A DNA stretch of 64,000 nt from Macrotrachela quadricornifera (Eukaryota; Rotifera; Eurotatoria; Philodinida; Philodinidae). Below, one piece after another: positions 47,889 to 60,468 of this stretch. The notes below the pieces were generated by a model, which saw nothing but the letters and a program-made list of their open reading frames with translations, searched no databases and had not been told where the DNA came from. The stretch is taken from assembly GCA_022393335.1 (NCBI GenBank), contig JAJEKB010021384.1:472940-536939 (forward strand). The letters are read 5' to 3'. The translations under genes were made by a program, and so were the position numbers. How positions within the stretch are numbered: position 1 is the stretch's first letter; each line of letters opens with the position of its first letter.

Positions 47889-48298
47889 CATCGTTCAACT
47901 GACCTTGGACTATCGAATGATTACCTTAAAGCGAGAGCTCATATGAAAAACGTTTTTGTCTGGTGACGTACAAAGTCTTCAATGACATCTACCTACCTCG
48001 ATTGGGCGTTAACCTGTTGAATATAGGGTGGCATTGTGCCTCAGAACAGCCTCTTCCTTATGGTGAAAAGATTAGCTCGCTAACTGCAATGGTTCAGGAG
48101 ATATTGCTCGCAGAGTTTTCTCCATTTATTTTTGGCGTTGACAATAGGTAAATAATTTCTATTATTGTTATAGTCACATTAAATTTCATTCAATAATTTA
48201 TATTGAGATATATAAATAGTCATAATATTTCTAAAATTTGATTTTTATCCTTTTTTACACTTCAGATAAAGATTTAATAAACTTATCATTTCGAACAA

Positions 48299-49341
48299 TG
48301 TGTCAGCCTTTAATAGTATTTAAAAATAATTTTCAACGATGGTTTATAGAATTTCATTTTAAAAATTGGAGCAAAATTGATAGAGATATAATGCTATTCC
48401 ACATAGTGTCCAATATTGGTCTAGCTGGTTATTCTGTTATTGATACAATAATGTACACATCAAATTCAATCAATAAATCCAATATTCTAGTATATATCCA
48501 TAGTTCGCGGTCTGTTGCTTGGGATATACTGGCAATTATTTATGGAAGTGGTAGTGCTGCTTTTAGTGTATCAATTGAAATTTATCTTTTAATCCCATTT
48601 GTTATTGTCAACTGTATATTAGCTAATATTAATTGTAGAGGTTCAAATGCAATGAATACAACAATAATATGGATTGTGAAGACCATCTGTCTACTTCTAG
48701 GAAAAGAATTGTGCTATCAAAACTTCCGAAAATTTCAACAATACAATGAAAATTTTAATTCATCGGCGCGTTACATGCTCAAGCAAGCACTTTTATTTAG
48801 TGTAACTATGATATTTCTGACTGCACCTGGATTACGATCAATATATAATGGAATAAATGAAAATCTATCAATTCGATGTTTATATGAAACAAAACATTGT
48901 AATATTGTAGAATTGTACGAACCTTTATTTTCATATAATGATAGTTCTTGTTACGATGATTTAACAACTTATGGAACTGGACGTGAAGAGTTACGCGTCC
49001 TACGTAATTTTCTACTGTTAAATGGTGTATCTTATTCTGTTTTTAACAGAAATTTTCTGGACATTCATCATAATACTTCATATGTATTTTTAAGAATTTT
49101 ATTTATTATTCTTTTCTTTGCTTTAATGACATCGGTTCTGGTATCATGTGTTGACTCGATTTTTTTCATTAACAAATGTCGTATACCTTACAGTATTATC
49201 GAATGTATTATCGAATGTATTATCTTTGCTCTCCTACTAGTGTTACCAGCATATCATCTGTACAAACTACGAAATCGACAAACACGAGGAAATCAAACGG
49301 AAACTATGAATGAATTTCCACGAATACTACCAGGTATCTAA
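48299..49341 (+). CDS. multi-pass membrane protein, unrecognised
   Basis: The first ATG after an acceptor-like TTTTTTACACTTCAG (48250-48265) is at 48299, but a further 5' exon is possible because the frame is open back to the acceptor. The 347-residue product has about six hydrophobic helices (near FHIVSNIGLAGYSVIDTIMY, IEIYLLIPFVIVNCILANI, IIWIVKTICLLLG, LLFSVTMIFLTAP, LRILFIILFFALMTSVLVSC and IIFALLLVLPAYHL) and a Cys-containing loop between helices 4 and 5. A small internal duplication, IIECIIEC, starts the last helix. I do not recognise the family. The layout could suit a receptor or channel-like protein, but I see no diagnostic motif. Its upstream region begins only 150 bp from the end of the transposon at 45305-48148. 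Confidence 0.6.
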
Positions 49342-50800
49342 CGTATCAAATAACACATTTTATTGTATCTCGTTTCAGAAAAAAAAAAGAACTTTTTTTT
49401 TGTTTTTGAAATTTGTTATCATGTAAACTTATAAAATATATTTGACACAACTTAAACATGAATACTTTATCTTGAAACTTCTAACAAATTATAAGAAAAA
49501 ATAAACTGCGATAATATATGCATGCGTCTGACTCTGTTGACTTAAAGGTCAATGGTCGAATAAAGGCTGTAAAGGGGAAGGTCCTCAAGAGTTATCCTAG
49601 GAGGCATTGCACCTAAGCCACGACCACTCTTGCTCAATTTGAGGGTGAGGGTGAGGGTGAAATTTTTACAGTAGGTAGCTCTAACAGAGTTAGGAAGAAA
49701 CTGAAAATTTCAGCTCAAATTGATAAGCTATTCTGGAGATACAGATAATACAAGTATGAGGGGTGAGTGGGTTATATTTTAAGTGCTTTTTTGTGCACTA
49801 CTTTTCGGTAAATTTTCAATTTCTATAGAAAGACAGGAGCTAGAACCGAGATTTTTTACCATATATACTATTGATTATGGGCTATCTTTTGATGGTAATA
49901 GAAGTACCACATCGACTGATAATTTTTGCATACCATTACATACTTTTGCGTTTTTTGGGAAGACACAAATATACTTGAAACATTTGAGCTAGAAGTTTTT
50001 TTCTGAAATATTTTGTACGGTTGAATAGAGTTCGTCAAGCTCTAGAAAGATATGAATATAAACGATTTTGCTGATTGTGTTTCTGATACAAAACTCGAAG
50101 ACAAGTAGAAAGACTAATAAAAAACTTGTAGATCGTATATTAAAGAAAGCGTGCTTAGTCTCCATTATCTTTGGCGAATCGATTATTTAGTTCATTCTTG
50201 AAGCGCTCAAAGGGTATTTTCATCTACATTATATGATAGAGCATCTCAACACATGAAATGATAGATGGAACAGTCGATCTATGAAACCTATTAAATGTTA
50301 CGTACGCCCAATAACACACGATTCATCAGATTTTTATTACATTGTATTCAAAAGAGGATCAAAACTTTTTTGAAGGTGCAGATTTTGGTAGAGCTTATTG
50401 AACTCTATCTATTCATATAGAAATCTATATTTCAATCGACTTTGATTACTCAGATGTTTCAAGAATATCTGTGTTTTGCAAAAAACGCAAAAGTAAAAAT
50501 TCTCATTCGAAATTGGTAAAATAACCATAACTTTATAGTAAAAAACAGTATAATCTACAAATTCATTCTACTCAAGTGAGTAAGTTATGAGATAAGAGAA
50601 GCACTAGAAGTCAAAAACTGAGAAAATTCGAAGAAATCTTACACTTCGGGAGGTGATATTTTGGATTTTTCTCATGTGGTGTACGAGATCTTAGGTATAT
50701 TTTTCTACAAGACACATCTTTTGCTACTAAATTGTAAGAATAAAAAACCTGAGGAGCCAAGTTCGCATAGGCGACACTGTAGGTAACCCTATCTAGTGAC
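49342..50800. other. gene-free stretch with inverted repeat pairs
   Basis: tttttgcg-rich block 49947-49990 is inverted at about 50448-50495 (both contain gcgttttttg and cttgaaaca). Between them lie two copies of the palindromic 19-bp motif (50026-50044 and 50389-50407), so the stretch looks like the remains of a foldback centred near 50215. A short TGAGGG run (49642-49664) is also present. Confidence 0.45.
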
Positions 50801-50849
50801 TACTGACTCAACTCTAAGGGGAAAACAGCAAGACTTTTGAACTTGAAAT

Positions 50850-51210
50850 ATAAATACGATAGGATAAAACGTATACGCTTTTCTCTAAAAAGAAAATCTC
50901 ATTTTTGTAATGTCAAAATTTAATCACTCACACTTTTTTGTTTCTTAATACAACATATTCAATAATGGTAAAATAAAATGCAAAAAAGTACTTCACTTTT
51001 TATCCAGCATCTGTTATGATCTACTGTAACGATCGATTATTCAACAAAAACAGTTCTTATCCAAACTTTATCATAACAATATTAGTTCAATAGTGATCAA
51101 ATAGCATAGAAACGATAGAGTATTTTTTTTCTCTCTCATCCTATGTAAAACAAAACAAACTTTTATCAAGCTTAGTATGTGCCACTAAAGTGTCATTGCC
51201 AATAATTTTT
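50850..51210 (+). mobile_element. single arm of the foldback family found at 58541-60188
   Basis: The blocks tgatctactgtaacgatcga, ttcaacaaaaacagttctta and cttttatcaagcttagtatg occur in the same order at 59985-60150 and inverted at 58570-58745. Only one arm is present here. It ends 140 bp from the 3' end of the FG-GAP gene. Confidence 0.7.
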
Positions 51211-51349
51211 TCTCTTTTGTGATAAAAAGAATCTAAAGAAATTCAAAAAATATTATCTATACAAGAAGTAGTACCAGTTTTTTTTTGCAAATACTTATAA
51301 TAAAAATAATCTTGAAAATAAAATAAAACATATAGTTCTAACAAAGATT

Positions 51350-54300
51350 TCAAAGAATTTTAATATTGTCTGTACCATAAGTTGCAACAGCAATATCTTC
51401 CCACCCATCATTATTTAAATCTTTAAATGTGACCCAATTCGGTCGAGAACCATAATCTAATGAATACCGTGTTTGATTGATAAAAGCTCCATTACCACAA
51501 CCAAAAAGGACACATACATTATTCGTACCATAATTTGCTACTGCAATATCAAGTTGATAATCTCTATTAAAATCCCCGACAGCTACTGAAACTGGCTGAG
51601 AACTAACTCCCATTGAATAAGAGATAAAATTCGAAAAATTTCCATTTCCATATGCAATAAGTACAACAATATTATTAGTTTGAGAATTTGCTACAACAAT
51701 ATCTGTTAGAGAATCATTATTAAAATCTCCTTTGGCTATAATGATGATGGATGAGAATTATTCCCAATTGAATATGTTTTAATATTTGAAAATGTTCGAT
51801 TTCCATATCCAAAAAGTATATTTATATTATTTGTACCAGAATTCGTAATAGCGATATCAAGATGATTATCATTGTTGAAATGACCAATAACTAATGATGA
51901 AGGTCGAGAATTTTCACCAATGAAAAATATTTTTTGTCTTCCAAAAGGTTTACTTCCATATGCAAGAAACACTTCAATATTATTTTTACCACCATCAGCA
52001 ATAGTGAAATCTAATCGATTATCATTATTGAAATCACCAACAGCAATATAATTTACGAAAGTATCTTGTTCTGTTGGAACTGTTGACATATTAGTAAATG
52101 TTCCATCATCATAACCAAAAAATATCCCAACACTAGCACCAGTAGCACTAGCTATGATAATATCAACTTGATTATCATTATTGAAATCACCAACATTTAC
52201 TTGTATTGGTCGACAACCTATCCCATATGCATATATATGTAAATTTCCAAATGAATCATTTCCATATCCATAGAGTATTCCAAGATTAGCACTACCACGA
52301 TTTGCAATAACAAGATCTAATTGTCCATCATTGTTAAAATCACGAGCAAGAGCATACCATGGACCAGAATTTTCTCCAGTTGAATAAATTAATTGTTCGG
52401 AAAAATTTCCATTTCCATATCCAAAAAATATACCTATACTATTTCCATCATTATTTGCTGTTGTAATATCAAGATAATTATCATTATTAAAATCTCCTAC
52501 AGCAACTGATACTGGTCCTGTATTAGAACCAGTTGAATATAATATAGGTTTCATAAAAGTTCCATCCCCATTTCCTAATACTACACTAATACTATTAATA
52601 CCCCAATTTGCTACTGTAATATCTAATTTATTATCATTATTTAAATCATCAACAATAAGAGAAGAAGGACGTGATAAAGGTACATAAGCATATATCATTG
52701 TTGGTGCACAAGAACCATTACCATAGCCTAAACAAATTCCTATATTATCAGTACCATAGAATGCAGTAACAATATCTAAATAACTATCATTATTGAAATC
52801 ACCAGTAGCTACAGAAAATGGACCTGCACCATCATCATTTTCAGGTGGATTTTTTCTTTCAAAAACTGTATAATCAAATCCAAAAAACATTCCAATAGTA
52901 TTTGTTCCTTCATTAATAACTATTAAATCAACATATTTATCATTATTAAAATTTCCTATAGCAAGAATAGTTGGATTTGATTGAAAACCAGTTGAATATA
53001 TTATTTCTTTTGAAAATGTTCCATTTCCATTACCTAGAAATACATTAATATTATTAATTCTTGGATTAGTAACAGCAATATCTAATTGATTATCATTATT
53101 AAAATCTTCAATAAGATTATGTTGAGGATTAGAACCAATACCAATTGAATAAATTATTTCAGGATTAAAATTTCCATTATTAAATCCAAATATTAAACCA
53201 ATACTTTCATTTCGTGAATTAGCAACAATAATATCCATTTGTCCATCATTATTTAAATCATTAATAGCAATTGAATATGGACGAAAACTAGAACCAGTTG
53301 AATACGTTATTTTATTATCAAAATCTGCATAATATTCTCCTAATAATATAGGTATTATATCAATAGATCGATTTGAATTTGTCAAGTTTAATTGATTCTT
53401 ATGAATAGTAATTAAAGAATGTTGGGAATTAATTTCATTGATATTATTTGTTTGTCTTTCAAATTCTTCAATTGGATGTCCAAGTAATATAGCAATACTA
53501 TTAGATCCAAAATTCGCTGTAGCAATATCTAATCGATTATCTTTATTAAAATCAGCAACAGTAATTGAAAATGGTTGAGAATAATAACCCGTTGAATAAG
53601 TTGATTGATTACTAAAATCTCCATAACCATTTCCAAGTAATATTCCAATATTATTTAAATATGCATTTGCAACAGCTAAATCTAACCAGTCATCATTATT
53701 AAAATCAGCAATACTAACCCATTGTGGCATAGATATTGAACTTATTGGATATACATGTTGAATATCGAAACTCCCATTACCAAATCCAAAAAATATTCCT
53801 ATACTACTATTACCAGTATTAACGATAATAATATCTAAATCATTATCTTTATTTAAATCAGCAACATTTATCATTTGTAAAGAAGAATCATTAATTTGAT
53901 AGAATTTTAATAAATTAAATGTTCCATTACCAAATCCAAGGAAAATTCCAATATTATTAGTAAGATAATTGACAACGGCTATATCGACATTATTATCATG
54001 ATTAAAATCACCACTAGCTATTGAATATGGATGAGAATTTTCTCCAGAAGAATATTTAATTAAATTTTTAAAAGTTCTATTTTCATATCCAAAAATAATT
54101 CCGATATTATTCGTACCATAATCAGCAAAAGCAATATCTTTATAATTATCATTATTAAAATCTCCATTAGTAATTTGATATGGTTGAGAATTTATTCCAG
54201 TTGAATATACTATTGGATTTATTTGAATTCATTATATTATATCCATTAAGTATTAATATATTATTTGTTTTTATATTAGCAATAGCTATATCTGATTGAT

Positions 54301-55461
54301 TATTATTATCAAAATCAGCAACAATTATTTCCGAAGGTTTTGAATCAATACCAGTTGAATGCATTGCTGGTATTGCGAAAGTTTCATTACCATATCCAAT
54401 AAATATGCTTATATTATTTGTATTATAATTTGAAACAGCAATATCAAAATAATTATCTTTATTAAAATCACCAATAATAATTGAATTTGAATTAGATCCA
54501 GGATATGTTGAATATGTTATTTGTGATTGAAAATATCCATTTTTATTACCAAAAAATATACCAATATTATTTGTTCCAGAATTAGCTACAGCAATATCTA
54601 ATTGTCCATCATTATTAAGATCATTAATAGCGATTGAACATGGATAAGATTGTAATCCTGTTGAATAGATTATTTGTCTCTTAAATTTTCCATTACCATA
54701 ACCAAAAAATATTCCTATATTATTAGTACCATTATTAGCAATGACAATATCCAATCGATTATCATTATTTAAATCACCAATAGCTATTGAAACTGGACGA
54801 GAAGCACCAGTATTAAATGTTAATTGACTTGAAAAATTTCCATTACCATATCCAAGATATATTCCTATATTATGCGTTTGATAGTTTGCAACAGCAATAT
54901 CTAAATGAGTATCATTATTAAAATCACCTATAGCAGCTGAATATGGGTGAGAAAAATCTCCTGTTTTTAATTGTATATGCAATCCAAAATTATTATTATC
55001 ATGATTAAGATATATTCCTATATTATTTGTGCCAGAATTAACAACAATAATATCCAACATATTATCATGATTTAAATCACCAACAATAAGAGAAGATGGT
55101 TTAGAATTATATTCTAATAAATCACTATTTATTACATCTTGAATAATTAAATAACATGAATTTTCTAAAGTATATATTATTAAAATAAATTAGATATTCT
55201 ATAATAATGCAAATGAAATAATTTGAAGGTGAAAGTGTAAGTCAATAAACTAAGACAGTATTTTCTCTTCACTTTCTTCTGATAAATGTGGTGGGACTCA
55301 TCGCTATGAAAGAATTAATCCTGTTTTCTATAAATTTTTTCAGTTATTCAATATGATAACATACTTGATTTTGGTGTTGATAAATACACTGTCACGACGG
55401 CAATAATAATTACTATAATTATAAATAGTACAGATCCAATAACAGGTATGAAAGAATTTTT
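51350..55461 (-). CDS. FG-GAP/VCBS-repeat membrane protein, frameshifted
   Basis: Reading leftward: an exon at 55461-55365 encodes one hydrophobic helix (VLFIIIVIIIAVVTVYL). After an intron (55364-55165, GT/AG) a 3.8-kb exon from 55164 to 51350 encodes about 24 repeats of ~51 residues with the core 'vGDFNNDnxLDIaVANxGTNNIgIffGyGNGtF'-type pattern. The Asp/Asn-rich DFNNDN loop is the calcium-binding motif of FG-GAP propellers. Single-base frameshifts break it near 54230 (after ILNGYN) and near 51742 (in SHPSS|IIIAKGDF, inside an ATG-rich triplet run); sequence on both sides remains clearly coding. The protein would be a type II surface protein, possibly adhesive. A candidate upstream exon (about 55528-55684, ILNDVISAEQHHLLE) does not join in phase. 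It is either a recent pseudogene or carries assembly errors. Confidence 0.8.
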
Positions 55462-55689
55462 CTGTAAGCGAATATTTTTTTTAAAAAATCAAAATATAAA
55501 TTAGATTAAAATCTGAATGAATATCCTCATACCCTAATAATGAAGTTAAAGAAACACTTCTTGAACTGATATTATCATTTATTCTATTTAATAAATCTAA
55601 TTGTACATGTGTTGTTCCTTCGGTTTCAAGAAGATGATGCTGTTCAGCAGATATAACATCATTTAAAATTCTTGGAGAATCTATTAATT

Positions 55690-57544
55690 TTATTTTAATT
55701 TAAAAGAGATAAAATTTATCTAATTGAAGAGAATATTATATAATCTATTGAGTATTTTAAACATTTATAATTATGTCCTGTATTGTTTAATTCCTGCGAG
55801 ATTAAAAATGTGAAATAAAATATACCTATTATTACTAATTTTTCCAAAAGCCGTCTTTGATGTATATACTTGGCTTATACATGAGTTATAATAGTCCTTA
55901 AAATATGATGATTTTAAAAGTCTATCTGTCTCAATCTGTGACGGTTTTTAATTGCGTGTTGATAATGGTCTGTGGAAAGTGGAGAAGGAAATGGATTTAA
56001 AATTCTATCATAATAGACTTCAACATTCTCTTGTAGATCATGTTTCACAAAATAAAATCTTCTAACAATATGGATTATGACCACTCCTTCCGCCATTTGA
56101 ATACTTGAATTCAAGTTTCAAATATTACATATATGACTAAATAATAACGATTACGAACATTTTTTAATAGTGAACTTTTAAGAAACTTCATACTTTTTGC
56201 GGTGAAAAAGAAATATTTGAGTATTTTAAAAATAAAATAAAATGTTTTTCTTAGATATTTTTACATGATTCGATAGAGCTAGTCGAACTCTAGAAAGCCG
56301 TATATATTAAAAACTTTCTAAGTCATTTTATTATATGAAAGAAAAATACTCGAATTTTAAACAAAAATTCACTTTTTTACATTATATTCGTTTTCTCATG
56401 CGTTTTGAAATATATTTATTTGATGTAGTTTTTTTACACTGCATCGAATGAATATGTTTTTATCCATCTTACTTTAGAAAACTAACGGAATAACAGCTGA
56501 ATTTAGTGTAAAATATGCGAATTCTTTAGGTAGCTTTCAGTGAATTTTAACTGAACAATTCTGCTTAAAAATTTTTTTCATATATACCATTTTGTAGAGC
56601 TCGACGATAAACATTTCATATGAGTACTCGCTGTAATATACGAAAAATATTACTACATACAAAAATGTTCGAGTACATATTTGTATAAATCGAATACATA
56701 CGGTGACAAGTCATACTCCCTTGGTGCCTTTTCATCAAGTTTTCAATTACATTTATATAAATTTCTTATTTGTTTGAATAATTCTTAGCATGCGGACTAT
56801 AAATATAAACTTTTTAATACATTGTACAATATTTGGTATCCTTATAAAAACATCACCTGTACAATATGTCTGTGTATGTATGTGTATTTTTTATTTGATG
56901 AAAGAATAAATGAATATTAACCATTTAAGCATATAAATCTTCTCTTAGTAAAACGAAAAATCTATTCATATATTTTATTTGTAATGTATTAAAAAATTCT
57001 TAAAAAATAATTCATAATTTTGTATCTTATTTATATTAGTTGATCATTTTATAATTGATGTATATGCCGTGCCTTAGAAACAAAATTATTTATATTATAA
57101 CAACTAGTTTTTATTTTGCGTTGTTTATCAATGCAGGTATGTGTTTTATATATAAAAAAAAATATGTTTTGAATAAATAGATACACATTAATTATAATAT
57201 TGCTGTTAGGTTGATGTCAATCAAAATTTTTTCTTTTTTTATCATTATTCGATGCATATGTCATAAAAATTAAGGTGAAAAGAAAAATGAATAATGAATC
57301 TTATAACATGTCGATCTATAGAAGAATATATTAGTATTGTTTTTTCTTCTTACTAAACATGATTTATCGATGAAAATTTAATGCAAAAAAAATTTGTCAA
57401 TATTCTTATTCTAATTAAATGATCAAAAAGAAGGATGTTTTATTCTCTTTCTCGTAGAGAAGAGTCTTGCAAACATAAATTGCCTGATTGATTGCTTATA
57501 TGCCCGCACAAGGTCAAAAAAACATTTTATTAACATTATCCTAT
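55690..57544. other. gene-free stretch
   Basis: No gene is supported upstream of the FG-GAP gene. One 19-bp palindromic motif lies at 56274-56292 and a half-motif near 56596. The rest is AT-rich. Confidence 0.5.
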
Positions 57545-57893
57545 AAAACTTAACCGAAGGGTAATTGGGGTCGAGGAACTCGAATCTAATATTAGCTTTT
57601 TAAAATTTTTTGAGAATCATTTTTTTACAAAAAAAATTGTTTTATAGAGGATGGCCGAATTGTAATCGAGGACGAGGAATTCAAAACTGAAATCAGTTTT
57701 GTAAAAATTTTTTGAAGCTCAATTTTTTAAATAGACGACAAGTTTTTAATAAAAACCATTTGTTTTTATGAAGTTTAGTCAAAGGCAGTTGAGGTCGAGG
57801 AGCTTGCATCTGACTTCGGTTTTTTTAATTTTATAAAGGAATAGCTTGACGGTAGTTTAGAAACACGATTTCTACAAGTAAGAGATGAGCGAG
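57545..57893 (+). repeat. ~120-bp degenerate satellite array, locus C
   Basis: Three units start near 57551, 57651 and 57775 with versions of 'gaccgaagggtaattggggt' plus 'cgaggaactcgaatct'. The array ends in 'gacggtagtttagaaacacg' and 'atttctacaagtaagagatg', the same tail that closes locus A at about 250-290. Confidence 0.7.
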
Positions 57894-58540
57894 TTTTTAG
57901 ACGAGCGTTACTTGTATAAACAGACAACATATTTACAAAGTATTTTCAGAGATATTATATAAAATTCTTGTTTTCATTCCATTTTTTTATTGCATTTACA
58001 ATTTGAATTTAATAGGCACTTGGATGACCATTCATTCTGATGGTACTTTTAAAACCGCTCCACGTTATTTTAAACAGTCCTATAGAATCCACGATTAGTG
58101 TACGGATACAGGTAAATAAAATTTTGTCTAAGGAAAAAAACCTATCAAATAAAGTATACGAGAAATAGACATTCAAAAATAAAATAAATTGATGAGATAG
58201 TTTTGGAAGAAAAAGAAACATAGTTTATTATCATTTAAATCATAGAAAACGTTTTAAACAAAATTGATTCACTGTAAACATACAGACTTTTCATTATCTT
58301 AGACAATAGAATAATCGTCAATAACATAACGAACATAATGTGTTTGATCAACTTCTGTAGTTTGTGATATTGTTTAAGCAAGATCCTATCAAAATAAACA
58401 TAAATTAGTTTAGCAAAATATCAGATAAGAAGAAAAACGTATTTCTTCCCTTTTAATGTTTTTGATAATTATATTTTTAACATTAATAAGTTATAGTATA
58501 ATAGGCGGAAATATTAAATTATTCACAAAATATAGAATAC

Positions 58541-60188
58541 TTATGGATATCCAAAAGTAGTGGCAATGACATTTTAGTACTACATAGTAAGCTTGATAAA
58601 AGTTCCTTTTTACATAGGATGATAGAGAAAAAAGTGCTCTATCGTTTCTATGCTATTTGATCACTATTGAACTAATATCATTATGATATAATTTCTCGAG
58701 AACTATTTTATGTTGAATGCTAGCTCGTTACAGTAGACCATAACGGATAAGCCACTTTTGTGTTTCACTTTGTTATTATTTGATGTGTTTTATCAAAAAA
58801 AGAAATACATCACAAAATGCAGCGTGAAAAGTTCTACAACTTTCACTGAATCGCTTATCTTCTAAGTGCACTTTTTACTTTCAAAAAGGAACAAAAGTCG
58901 AAGTGATCAAATTTTGACGTTACAAAAACGAGATTTTCTTCTTGGAGAAAGACGTATACGTTTAAATATATCATATATTTGTATAGTTTTCTTTGTAAAA
59001 TGTCGAGTTTTTCACGCTCCATCGTTGTAGCATATTCTGTTTTTTAAATGAAACATATTTAGTAATAAGAAGATAAGATAGGATGAAATATATATATATC
59101 TTTTATCAAAATGAAAATCTCGTTTTCGTTATATCGAAATTTGGTTACTCAGAATTTTGTTCATTTCGAAGACAAAAACGTGCACTTACAAGGGAATCAT
59201 CCAAGGTGTTACTCTCCGTTTTTTCTCGTTCATGTTGCATTCAGTAGAGTATAACTAGATAGTAAAAACTCTAAAGAGATCTCTGTCCATGCTTTATCTT
59301 TGAAAAACTTCAGCTACTTTTCTATTTTGTGCTTTATATATATTTTCAAAAAAGTGGTAGGGCATCTCACTGTTCGGAAAAAGTTTATTTTCGAATTTTG
59401 ACCGGAAAATTTGTATACGTAGAAATCTCATTTAGATTAGTTCTTATGAAAAGTCTTAAGACTTTTTAGCAAGGCAGCATTCAAATATGGAACTTCTTAG
59501 ATACATGTTCTTTCTCATAAAAATCATCCATTGGTACAAATTTGGAAAGATCCATTTTTCGAAAAAAGTTTAATAAAAACTTCTGAAATTTTTCATAAGA
59601 ACTAGATTATATGAGATCTCTATGTATACAAAGTTTCAGGTCCAGATTCGAAAATAGACATTTTCGAACCGTGAGGTCCCCTACGACTTTTTTGAAAAAA
59701 TATATGTAAAGCACAAAATAGAAAATTAGCTGTAGTTTTTCAAAGAGAAGACATGAGTAGAAATTCCTTTAGGAATTTCTACTATCTAGTTATACTTTGT
59801 CAAATGCGATATGAACGAGAAAAAACGGGAGGGGGGTGACACCTCGGATGGTTTCCTCGTTAGAAAATAAGCGACTCAGTGCAAATTCTTTTCTCTTTTC
59901 ATGCTACATCTTGTGCTTGCATATTTATTTCTTTGATATAACGCATCAAATAATAATAAAGCAAAATCCAAAATTGTCATATCCGTTATGGTCTACTGTA
60001 ATGATCTATCATTCAACAAAAACAGTTCCTATCGGAATTTTATTATAACGATAGAAGTTCAATAGTAATCAAATAGGATAGAAAAATAGAACATTTTTTT
60101 TTCTATCGTTCTACCTAAAAATGAACTTTTATCAAGCTTAGTATGTGATACTTAAATATGGTTGCCAGCACTTTTGAATATCCCTATG
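58541..60188. mobile_element. ~1.65-kb foldback element
   Basis: The ends, near ggatatccaaaagtagtggc and its diverged complement, enclose two long arms (about 58541-59450 and 59585-60188). Matching blocks include taagcttgataaaagtt, the tagtatgtgatac/ctacatagtaag region, aagcacaaaatagaaaa and gagatctc. Arms differ by numerous changes and by indels. A perfect inner palindrome, gtagaaattcctttaggaat..., lies at 59758-59783. No coding region. Confidence 0.75.
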
Positions 60189-60468
60189 TAGAAATACTCT
60201 TTCTATCCATCGTCACTCTCACATTCATAAAACCTTTAAAAAAATTCATGTTCTATTCACTAACTGTATTCTGACAACAGTATTTTTTTAAACAGCTTCG
60301 ATTTCTGATCTGTATATTGTAAGTGGCTTGATGAATTGTTTACTAACAGGTTTTAAAACTTCAGTCATCAATTTTTGATAGTCATCTAGAGTTCTTTTGT
60401 AAATAATACTTAAATTTTAGTTCAAATGATTATCATTTGTGAAAAATGATTGATAAATATCCATGTTA

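Larger units (their letters stand above)
45305..48148 (-). mobile_element. long-TIR Tc1/IS630-type transposon
   Basis: TIRs run about 530 bp: 45305-45835 and 47630-48148, starting TCTATTGTC / CCTATTGTC. Conserved blocks include ggagaaaactctgtgagcaa near the tip and attaccaatgaatttttatc near the inner end. TA is duplicated at 45303-45304 and 48149-48150. The right arm carries a nested hAT MITE (47751-47888); the left arm has some unpaired sequence. The single gene lies between the TIRs on the minus strand. Confidence 0.87.
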
